64,000 bases of DNA from Tessaracoccus palaemonis (lineage in GTDB: Bacteria; Actinomycetota; Actinomycetes; Propionibacteriales; Propionibacteriaceae): NCBI RefSeq assembly GCF_019316905.1, contig NZ_CP079216.1, forward strand, positions 2,542,001 to 2,606,000, given 5' to 3'. The notes under the pieces were generated by a model, which saw only the letters and a list, made by a program, of their open reading frames with translations, had not been told where the DNA came from and made no database searches. Positions 28,172 through 35,183 of the stretch are shown piece after piece. Made by a program: the position numbers and the translations under genes. Each line of letters begins with the position of its first letter. The stretch's first letter is position 1.

Positions 28172-29244
28172 CCGGCACCTCCGTCTGGACGGCGACCACG
28201 ATGAGGGCAGCCCGCCAGGTACTGCGCGGCCCTGTGACGCAGGCGGGTTTCACCGCCGAGTACATCCCGCGCGGCTTCCTGCGACACCATCCCGTGCTCA
28301 TCTCCGACGGCGACACGCACGACGACCAGCGCAGGGCGCTGGGGCGGCTGTTCACGCGCGACGTCGTGCGCGCACGGTACGAGAGCCATATGCGCGACGC
28401 CGTCGCCCGCTGGCTCGACGACGTCCCCGCGGGCGCTGTCGTCCGGGCGGACCGGCTCGCGCTGCACTACGCCGTCGACGTGACCCGACGGGTCGTCGGG
28501 CTGACGGAGTCGTCGGTGACGGGGATGTCGAGGCGGCTGGAGGCCTTCTTCCGGCAGCCACCGCTCGACATGACCCGCGACGACCTCGGCCGCACCCGAC
28601 GCCAGTGGGCGCAGGCTGCGCTCAACGGGCTGGTCCCGATCGCGGTGTTCCAGGTCGCCGATGTCGCCCCCGCCGTCCGGGCGCGACGCCGGACGCCGCG
28701 CGAAGACGTCGTCAGCCACCTGATCGAGCGCGGCTACACCGACGCCGACATCCTCGTCGAGTGCGTCACCTACGGGACGGCCGGCATGGTCACAACGCGC
28801 GAGTTCATCGCGTTGGCCCTGTGGCGGCTGCTCGACGACCCCGGCCTCCGGCAGCGCTACGACGACGCCGACCGGGCCGGGCGACTGGCCCTGCTGTACG
28901 CGATCATCCGCGATGAGCCCGTCGTCGCGCACCTGTACCGGCGGGTCAGGGAACCGGTCACCGTCGACCGTGCCGGCGAGCTAGCGCCCGGGACGCTGGT
29001 CGATATCGACGTGACCGCGGCGAACGCCGACGACGCGGAACGGACTGCCGGGGAGGCCGGGCTGAGCTTCGGCGCCGGGCCCCACCGCTGCCCCGGGCAG
29101 CACCTGGCGATGATGGAGACCGAGGTCCTGCTGACGGCCCTCCTGCGGCGCAACCCCGTCGCCGTGACCGCGCCGCGGATCCTGTGGCACGACCTGGTCG
29201 CCGGCTACCAGGTGCGCGAGTTCGACGTCCGGCTGGAGGCCTGA
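28168..29244 (+). CDS. cytochrome P450 of the carotenoid operon, atypical K-helix
   Basis: A 358-residue P450, shorter than the usual 400. The heme motif FGAGPHRCPGQHLA has its Cys ligand, the I-helix reads TAGMVTTREF, and the C-helix HDDQRRALGRLFT fits HxxxR. The K-helix ExxR is not intact: the equivalent place, before DEPVV, reads AIIR, so the near-invariant Glu is missing. Last gene of the crt operon (ATGA overlap with crtI). A P450-dependent hydroxylation of isorenieratene is reported in Brevibacterium, so ring hydroxylation is a reasonable guess. No ferredoxin partner lies nearby. Confidence 0.87.
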   Translation: MTGTSVWTATTMRAARQVLRGPVTQAGFTAEYIPRGFLRHHPVLISDGDTHDDQRRALGRLFTRDVVRARYESHMRDAVARWLDDVPAGAVVRADRLALHYAVDVTRRVVGLTESSVTGMSRRLEAFFRQPPLDMTRDDLGRTRRQWAQAALNGLVPIAVFQVADVAPAVRARRRTPREDVVSHLIERGYTDADILVECVTYGTAGMVTTREFIALALWRLLDDPGLRQRYDDADRAGRLALLYAIIRDEPVVAHLYRRVREPVTVDRAGELAPGTLVDIDVTAANADDAERTAGEAGLSFGAGPHRCPGQHLAMMETEVLLTALLRRNPVAVTAPRILWHDLVAGYQVREFDVRLEA

Positions 29245-29339
29245 GGGCACCTCGACTCGTTCGCCGGCGATCCGCCCTGGGGCGTTGGCCACCTGAGTGC
29301 CCGGCCGGCTCCACTCCTGGTTCTGTCGGAGGCTTCGCC

Positions 29340-29345
29340 TAGTCT
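29340..29345 (+). promoter_or_regulatory. -10-like hexamer of radA
   Basis: TAGTCT, 6 bases before the GTG at 29352; leaderless layout. Confidence 0.5.
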
Positions 29346-29351
29346 CTACCC

Positions 29352-30719
29352 GTGGCGAAGAACCAGGACTCCTACCAGTGCACCGAGTGCGGCTGGACCA
29401 GCACGCGCTGGGTCGGCCGCTGCGGCGAGTGCCAGGCGTGGGGAACGGTCGTCGAGCGGGGCGCGCCGAAGCTGAAGTCGGTCGCGTCGTCGACGCCGAC
29501 GGATCGGGCGATGCCCATCTCGCAGGTGCCGTCGGACTCCGCCCGGCGCAAGCCCACCACCATCGCGGAACTCGACCGCGTGCTGGGCGGAGGTCTGGTG
29601 CCCGGCGCCGTGGTGCTGCTCGCAGGCGAGCCCGGCGTCGGCAAGTCGACGCTGCTGCTGGACGTCGCCGCGAAGTGGGCCCGAACAGGAGCGACGACGC
29701 TCTACATCTCGGGCGAGGAATCGGCCTCACAGGTGAAGTTGCGGGCCGAGCGCACCGGGACGGTAGCCGACACCCTCTACCTGGCCTCCGAGAACGACCT
29801 CGGCACCGTGCTCGGGCACATCGAGCAGGTGCACCCCACACTGCTCGTGCTGGACTCCGTGCAGACCATCACCACCGCCGAGGCCGATGGCGCAGCCGGC
29901 GGCCCGACGCAGGTCAAGGAGATCACGGGCGCACTGGCCAGGATCGCCAAGCGGGAGTCGATGGCGGTCATCATCGTCGGACACGTCACCAAGGACGGCG
30001 GCATCGCAGGCCCCCGCACGCTGGAGCACCTGGTCGATGTGGTCCTGGGCTTCGACGGGGACCGGCACTCCGGGTTCCGCATGGTGCGGGCAACCAAGAA
30101 CCGGTTCGGCCCGGCCGATGAGGTCGGCTGCTTCGAGATGAGCGAGACGGGCATCGTCGAGGTGACCGACCCCTCCGGCCTGTTCATGACCTCACACGCC
30201 GACCCCACCCCCGGCACGTGCGTCACCGTCACCCTCCAGGGGCGGCGTCCCCTGCTGGCCGAGATCCAGGCCCTGGCCACCGACGCCGCCGGGAACCCGC
30301 GGCGCGCGACGCACGGGCTCGAGGGCTCCCGCATCGCGATGGTGATGGCCGTGCTCGATCGTGGGCTCGGGCTGAAACTGTCCTCGAAGGATGTCTACGC
30401 ATCGACGGTCGGCGGGGCCAAGGTCGCCGACCCCTCTGCGGATCTGGCCGCCGCCGTCGCCATCGCCTCAGCGTGCACGGGAGTGCCCCCTCTCGAGCGG
30501 ACCGTCGCCCTGGGAGAGGTGGGTCTCGCCGGCGATCTGCGCCGCGTCCCCGGCGTGGAGCGCCGCCTGGTCGAGGCCGCCCGGCTGGGCTTCCAGTTGG
30601 CCATCATCCCCTCCGGATCACGCGATGTGACCCAGAAGGTGCCGGCCCTCGGCCGGATGCGGGTGGTGGAGGTGCCGACGCTGGCCGAGGCGCTCACACG
30701 CATCGGTCTGGCGGGATGA
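29352..30719 (+). CDS. radA: DNA repair protein RadA (Sms)
   Basis: A 455-residue RecA-like helicase acting in homologous recombination and branch migration. The zinc finger is CTECGWTSTRWVGRCGEC near residues 10-27, Walker A is GEPGVGKST, and the RadA-specific KNRFG is in RATKNRFGPADE. The C-terminal Lon-like domain includes DVYASTVGGAKVADPSADLA and VALGEVGLAGDLRRVPGVERR. Length is normal. The stop overlaps the MerR-HEAT gene (ATGA), and disA lies 2 kb further. Confidence 0.96.
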   Translation: MAKNQDSYQCTECGWTSTRWVGRCGECQAWGTVVERGAPKLKSVASSTPTDRAMPISQVPSDSARRKPTTIAELDRVLGGGLVPGAVVLLAGEPGVGKSTLLLDVAAKWARTGATTLYISGEESASQVKLRAERTGTVADTLYLASENDLGTVLGHIEQVHPTLLVLDSVQTITTAEADGAAGGPTQVKEITGALARIAKRESMAVIIVGHVTKDGGIAGPRTLEHLVDVVLGFDGDRHSGFRMVRATKNRFGPADEVGCFEMSETGIVEVTDPSGLFMTSHADPTPGTCVTVTLQGRRPLLAEIQALATDAAGNPRRATHGLEGSRIAMVMAVLDRGLGLKLSSKDVYASTVGGAKVADPSADLAAAVAIASACTGVPPLERTVALGEVGLAGDLRRVPGVERRLVEAARLGFQLAIIPSGSRDVTQKVPALGRMRVVEVPTLAEALTRIGLAG

Positions 30720-31792
30720 CCGAGGGCGGGTTCCTGCGGATCGGCGAGCTGGCTCGCCGCGCCGGCCTCACGCAGCGCACGCTGCGCCACTACGACGCCA
30801 TCGGCCTGCTCAGGCCCAGCGGGCGCAGCTGGGCCGACTACCGCCTCTACTCGCGCGCCGACGTCGGCCGGCTGCTGGCCATCTCGCAGCTCAAGTCGCT
30901 CGGGCTGTCGCTGGCGGAGATCGGGAGGGCCCTCGACGAGGGGACCGAGCCCGCCGAGCTGCTGGCCCGGCACGCTGAGCTGCTGGAGCGGCGCATCGCC
31001 GCGGAGCAGGAGTTGCTCGCCCGGCTGCGGTTCCTGCAACGCACCGACGACGCCGACTGGGACGAGGTCCTGGAGTCGATCGAGCTCGCGGAGCGCCTGC
31101 ACCACCCGGACGCCGCGGTGCGGTTCGGGGCGGCGCTCGACGGCTCGGGCCGCGCGCCCGTCGACGAGCTGATCGCACTGCTGACGGACAAGGATCCGTC
31201 GGTCCGCGAGGGCGCCACGTGGGCGCTGACGCATCGGGACGGAGTGCTGCCGCTGCTGGTCCGCGAGCTGGGATCGGGGACGGCGGAGGCACGGCACGCG
31301 CTGGCCCACGTCCTCGGCAAACTGCGCGATCCGGCTGGGACGCCTCAGCTGGTCGGCCTGCTCTCCGACGCGGACGAGCGCACCGCCGCCAAGGCGGCCT
31401 TCAGCCTGGCACAGCTCGGCGGCCCCGACGCGGTGACCGCCCTGGTAGGCGCGCTGGGCGACGACCGGCAGCGCGTGCGCGACGAGGCGACGCTGGCCGT
31501 CGCCCGTGTGGCGGGGGCCCGCGCCGCCCTTGAAAGTGCGACGCGGGACGGCCACGCGCTGGTGAGGGAGCACGCCGCGGAGGCCCTCGGCATCCTGGGT
31601 GACCCGGCCTCCGTGCCCACGCTCGCCGTCGCGCTGCGCGACGACTCACCCGCGGTGCGTTTCGCCGCCCTGGTTGCCCTGGGCGACCTGCCGGGGGACG
31701 ACGCCGGGCGCGCCATCGAGGGAGCTGTGGACTCCCCCGACGAACGCGCCCGAACTCTGGCTCTCAGGCTGCTTGCCGACCGTCAGGCCTGA
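30716..31792 (+). CDS. MerR-type DNA-binding domain fused to HEAT repeats
   Basis: A 358-residue fusion. Residues 6-75 are a MerR winged helix (FLRIGELARRAGLTQRTLRHYDAIGLLRPSGRS, then YRLYSRADVGRLLAISQLKSLGLSLAEI). A helical linker with HAELLERRIAAEQELLARL is next. From about 140 to the end are HEAT/PBS-lyase-type repeats such as DKDPSVREGATWAL, DERTAAKAAFSLAQLGG, DDRQRVRDEATLAVA and DDSPAVRFAALVALGDL. No inducer-binding Cys cluster is seen, so the repeats may sense a protein partner. It overlaps radA (4 bases) and converges with another HEAT gene (10-base overlap). Confidence 0.85.
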   Translation: MTEGGFLRIGELARRAGLTQRTLRHYDAIGLLRPSGRSWADYRLYSRADVGRLLAISQLKSLGLSLAEIGRALDEGTEPAELLARHAELLERRIAAEQELLARLRFLQRTDDADWDEVLESIELAERLHHPDAAVRFGAALDGSGRAPVDELIALLTDKDPSVREGATWALTHRDGVLPLLVRELGSGTAEARHALAHVLGKLRDPAGTPQLVGLLSDADERTAAKAAFSLAQLGGPDAVTALVGALGDDRQRVRDEATLAVARVAGARAALESATRDGHALVREHAAEALGILGDPASVPTLAVALRDDSPAVRFAALVALGDLPGDDAGRAIEGAVDSPDERARTLALRLLADRQA

Positions 31793-32541
31793 ACGCGGCC
31801 CGCGAGCAGCCGCGTCGCGACCTGCGCGGTGAGCGCATCCGCGCCGCCGGCCAGACGGCCGAGGGCCTCGCCGGCGGCGCCACCCAGCTGACCGAGCGCA
31901 GAGACGGCGGCCAGCCGCACGGTCGGATCGTCGTCGCCGGCGGCGCGCTCGAGAGCATCGGCGGCCGGGTCGGCCTCGGGTGCCCCCAGGTGACCGAGCG
32001 CCTCAGCGGCGTGCTCACGCGCGGCGGGGCTGCCGTCGGTCAGCGCCGAGGTCAGCGGCGCGACCGAGGCCGCGCCGATCGCGGCGAAGGCATTGCTCAG
32101 CGCGTCGCGCTGCAGCAGCTCCCCGTCGCCCAGCCGCGCGACGAGCGCGGTCAGCGCCCGCGTGCCGCCGGTGTTGGCCGCGGCGCGGTACGCCTTGATG
32201 GCCACGTCCGCATCCTCGTCAGCCACGAGCGGCACGACCGCGTCGAAGTCGGCGGGGTCTGCCACCTTGCTCAGGATGTGGGCGGCGGTGCGGCGGCGGG
32301 CCGGGTCGTCGTCGGTGAGCATCTGGGCGAGATCGCCGCGGGCCGCCTCGGCGTGCTGCACCAGGGCCCAGGTGATGTCCTCGATGACGTGGGGGTCGTA
32401 CTCGACGCGCAGCTGCGCCAGCAGCACGGGGACGACGGAGTCGTCACGGCTGGCGCCCAGCGCGAGCGCAGCCTGCCGACGGGTGGAGCCCTCGGGGTTG
32501 CGGAGGGCGGTGAACATGGTCTCCAGCGTGGTGTTCGTCAT
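31783..32541 (-). CDS. HEAT-repeat protein
   Basis: A 252-residue protein made almost wholly of HEAT/PBS-lyase repeats: STRRQAALALGAS, YDPHVIEDITWALVQ, DPARRRTAAHILSKVA, DADVAIKAYRAAANTGG, SPAAREHAAEALGHLGA and DPTVRLAAVSALGQLGG. No signal peptide or enzyme motif. It faces the MerR-HEAT gene and shares repeat style with it, suggesting the pair arose together or interact. The ATG at 32541 lies 117 bases from the divergent disA start. Confidence 0.83.
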   Translation of the reverse strand: MTNTTLETMFTALRNPEGSTRRQAALALGASRDDSVVPVLLAQLRVEYDPHVIEDITWALVQHAEAARGDLAQMLTDDDPARRRTAAHILSKVADPADFDAVVPLVADEDADVAIKAYRAAANTGGTRALTALVARLGDGELLQRDALSNAFAAIGAASVAPLTSALTDGSPAAREHAAEALGHLGAPEADPAADALERAAGDDDPTVRLAAVSALGQLGGAAGEALGRLAGGADALTAQVATRLLAGRVQA

Positions 32542-32626
32542 GTCCTCGACGGTAAACCTTGACGTCGCGTCAGGGTCAACCGCGGACGGGTCCGCCGAGA
32601 GCGAACCCGGCTGAGGCCCGTCCCTC

Positions 32627-32632
32627 TAGACT
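32627..32632 (+). promoter_or_regulatory. -10-like hexamer of disA
   Basis: TAGACT about 26 bases before the disA GTG. Here a Shine-Dalgarno AGGAGG (32648-32653) is present, so this transcript has a short leader. Confidence 0.45.
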
Positions 32633-32657
32633 GGGCGGCGATCCACCAGGAGGTCAG

Positions 32658-33695
32658 GTGCCCAAACCGACGATCCGCCGCTACCTGAAGCTGCTCGCGC
32701 CCGGCACACCCCTGCGCGCGGGCGTCGACCGCATCCTGCACGGGCGCACAGGCGCGCTCATCGTGCTGGGGAACAACCAGAAGGTGCAGCAGGTCTCCTC
32801 CGGCGGCTTCAAGATCGGCGTCGAGTGCACGGAGCAGGCCCTGCGCGAGCTGGCGAAGCTCGACGGCGCGATCATCCTGTCCAACGATCTGAGCACCATC
32901 GTCGCGGCCGGCGTGCACCTCGTCCCGGCGGGCGACCTGCCGACAGCCGAGACCGGAACCCGCCACCGCTCCGCCGACCGCACGGCCCAGGCCGCGGGGG
33001 TCCCTGTCGTGACGGTCTCCGCGTCCATGGCGACGGTCTCGGTGTTCCTCGACGGCCGGCGCCACCTCGTCGAGAGCGTCACGCAGGTCATCAGCCGCGC
33101 GAACCAGGCCCTAGCGACGCTGTCGCGGGTCTCCAGCCGCCTGACCGACCAGCTCGACCAGTTCACTCTGCTCGAGATCGGCGAGCAGGTCACGCTGCGC
33201 GACCTCACCCACGTGATCCACCGCCTGGAACTGACCCGTCGGCTGTCCGCCGAGGTGGACTTCCTCGTCGAACTGCTCGGCGTCGAGGGCCGGATGGTCG
33301 CGCTGCAGCACTCCGAGCTCGCCAACACCTTCGTGGGGGCCGCCGACCTGCTCGCCGAGGACTACGCGCAGAACCTGTCCGACCCGTCGCAGTTCGACCT
33401 GTCGAAACTCGCGAACTTCTCCTCCGAGGAGCTGTTCTCCGGCCAGCTCGTCGCCGAGCGCCTCGGCTTCGGGCAGGGCGCGAACCTGGAGCAGGGACTC
33501 GAGAGCCGAGGGGTGAGACTGTTGACGGATGTAGGCCGCCTCCCCTCCCACCTCGTGTCGAAGCTGGTGGACCGCTACTCGCTGCAGGAGCTGTTCGGCG
33601 CCTCCGTGGCCGTGCTGATGGAGATCGACGGCGTCGGCCCGATGCGCGCCCGCCAGATCCGCGACGCCCTGCTGCGGATCTCCGAGGGGTCCTGA
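32658..33695 (+). CDS. disA: DNA integrity scanning diadenylate cyclase DisA
   Basis: A 345-residue cyclase making c-di-AMP from two ATP. The DAC domain has LDGAIILSND (DGA motif) and TGTRHRSADRTAQ (RHR motif). Middle helices and a C-terminal HhH DNA-binding domain, with LMEIDGVGPMRARQIRDALLRI, follow. GTG 32658 sits 4 bases after AGGAGG; an upstream in-frame start would begin in the divergent HEAT gene's leader. radA, the usual operon partner in Bacillus, is 2 kb upstream. Confidence 0.95.
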   Translation: MPKPTIRRYLKLLAPGTPLRAGVDRILHGRTGALIVLGNNQKVQQVSSGGFKIGVECTEQALRELAKLDGAIILSNDLSTIVAAGVHLVPAGDLPTAETGTRHRSADRTAQAAGVPVVTVSASMATVSVFLDGRRHLVESVTQVISRANQALATLSRVSSRLTDQLDQFTLLEIGEQVTLRDLTHVIHRLELTRRLSAEVDFLVELLGVEGRMVALQHSELANTFVGAADLLAEDYAQNLSDPSQFDLSKLANFSSEELFSGQLVAERLGFGQGANLEQGLESRGVRLLTDVGRLPSHLVSKLVDRYSLQELFGASVAVLMEIDGVGPMRARQIRDALLRISEGS

Positions 33696-33737
33696 CCGCC
33701 GGTCGGGCGGCCCGCGTGGCCCGGTGGCTTCGTCGTC

Positions 33738-33870
33738 CCCGACGCCACCCTTACGTGCAGACGCCACCCGTCTCGACACATGCCACCGCCATGGCGGTGG
33801 CATGTGCGAACAAGGGTGGCGTCCGTCGGTAAGGGTGGCGTCCGTCGGTAAGGGTGGCGCCTGCGAGTTG
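33738..33870. repeat. inverted-repeat complex after disA
   Basis: A 30-bp perfect palindrome at 33777-33806 (arms CACATGCCACCGCCA) is flanked by GACGCCACCCTTAC-type sequence on the left and by AAGGGTGGCGTCCGTCGGT repeated on the right, so nested hairpins can form. It may end disA transcription. No gene is seen between 33696 and 34142. Confidence 0.75.
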
Positions 33871-33880
33871 GGGTGGTCCG

Positions 33881-33971
33881 ATGGGTCCGGTCCGGTGGGT
33901 CCGGTCTGGTAGGTACGGTCCGGTGGGTCCGGTCCGGTGGGTACGGTCCGGAGGGTCCGGTCCGGTGGGTT
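33881..33971. repeat. 14-bp tandem repeat, about 6.5 units
   Basis: Units of GTGGGTCCGGTCCG with single-base variants (GTACGG, TCTGGT) run head to tail just upstream of the TPP riboswitch promoter. Copy number could vary between strains. Confidence 0.8.
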
Positions 33972-33993
33972 CGGGCGACCCCGCGCCATGGGC

Positions 33994-33999
33994 TAGGGT
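33994..33999 (+). promoter_or_regulatory. -10-like hexamer of the thiamine transport operon
   Basis: TAGGGT, about 12 bases before the riboswitch. Confidence 0.4.
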
Positions 34000-34010
34000 T
34001 GCGTCAGACA

Positions 34011-34098
34011 CACAGGGGAGCGCCACCAGGGCGCTGAGAGTGCGGAGAACCGCAGACCCTCCAACCTGATCCGGTTAGCACCGGCGTAGGGAGTGAGA
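34011..34098 (+). promoter_or_regulatory. TPP riboswitch (THI element)
   Basis: The conserved TPP aptamer parts appear in order: GGGGAGCGCC, GCTGAGAGTGCGGA, CCGCAGACCCT, AACCTGATCCGGTTAGCACC and CGTAGGGAGTG. It precedes the thiamine-type ABC transporter genes. Downstream, CTCCTC near 34101-34106 can pair with the GAGGAG Shine-Dalgarno before the ATG at 34143, and CTCGGC...GCCGAG forms a small competing hairpin, so control of translation start by TPP is likely. Confidence 0.95.
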
Positions 34099-34142
34099 TT
34101 CTCCTCGGCACGCGCCGAGCCTCCTTGAAATGAGGAGATGTC

Positions 34143-35183
34143 ATGAAGTCACCCATCCGACTGCTCGCGGCCGGCCTAGCCGTCACCGCCCTGGCGGCCT
34201 GCGGCTCCACGGGCACACAGGCCACCACGAGCCCGACCCCCACCGAGACCGACACGCTCACGGTCGTCACGCACGACTCGTTCGTGCTGCCCCAGGAGCT
34301 GCTCGACCAGTTCGCCGAGGAGACGGGCTACACCGTCACCTACGTGGCGCCCGGCGACGCGGGAACGCTCGTCAACCAGCTCATCCTGACGAAGGACTCG
34401 CCGCTGGGCGACGTCGTCTTCGGCATCGACAACGCGATGGCCTCCCGCGCTTCCCGCGAGGGCGTGCTCGCCGACTACACCTCCGCTGCCGCCGCAGGCA
34501 TCGACGCGCAGCTCGCCGCCGACCAGTTGACGCCCGTCGACTACGGCGACGTGTGCATCAACGCCGACAGCGCCTGGTTCGACAAGCACGACCTTGAGGT
34601 GCCCGCGACGCTCGACGACCTGGCGAGGCCCGAGTACAAGGACCTCCTCGTGGTCTCGTCGCCGGCGACCAGCTCGCCGGGGCTGTCGTTCCTGCTCGCC
34701 ACCGTCGGCGCGAAGGGCGACGGCTGGCTCGACTACTGGCAGAGCCTCAAGGACAACGGGCTGAAGGTCGTCGCCGGCTGGACCGACGCCTACTACACCG
34801 ACTTCTCGGGCGCCGACGGCAAGGGCGACCGCCCGCTGGTGCTCAGCTACTCCACCTCCCCCGCGTTCACGCTCGACGGCGACACATCGACGACCGAGGC
34901 CCTGCTGGACACCTGCTTCAGGCAGGTCGAGTACGCCGGCGTGATCGCCGGCGCGCAGAACCCCGTCGGGGCGGGCAAGTTCATCGACTTCCTCCTCTCC
35001 GACGAGGTGCAGTCAGTGATCCCGGAGAACATGTACATGTACCCGGCCGTCACCGACACCGAGCTGCCCGCCGACTGGCAGAAGTTCGCGCCGCTGGCCG
35101 AGACCCCCATCGAGGTGGCCCCAGCCGACATCGACGCGAACCGCGAGGCCTGGATCAGCCAGTGGAGCGAGGCCATCGGGTGA
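34143..35183 (+). CDS. thiB: thiamine-type ABC transporter substrate-binding lipoprotein
   Basis: A 346-residue binding protein with lipobox LAAC (Cys20) and a Thr/Pro-rich spacer. It shares with ThiB/TbpA the start LTVVTHDSFVLPQELLDQFAEETGYTV, then GDVVFGIDNAMASRA, TPVDYGDVCINAD and FLLATVGAKG. The riboswitch and the permease and ATPase genes behind it support thiamine (or TPP, or a precursor) as ligand. GAGGAG lies 5 bases before the ATG. The stop overlaps thiP (GTGA). Confidence 0.92.
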   Translation: MKSPIRLLAAGLAVTALAACGSTGTQATTSPTPTETDTLTVVTHDSFVLPQELLDQFAEETGYTVTYVAPGDAGTLVNQLILTKDSPLGDVVFGIDNAMASRASREGVLADYTSAAAAGIDAQLAADQLTPVDYGDVCINADSAWFDKHDLEVPATLDDLARPEYKDLLVVSSPATSSPGLSFLLATVGAKGDGWLDYWQSLKDNGLKVVAGWTDAYYTDFSGADGKGDRPLVLSYSTSPAFTLDGDTSTTEALLDTCFRQVEYAGVIAGAQNPVGAGKFIDFLLSDEVQSVIPENMYMYPAVTDTELPADWQKFAPLAETPIEVAPADIDANREAWISQWSEAIG

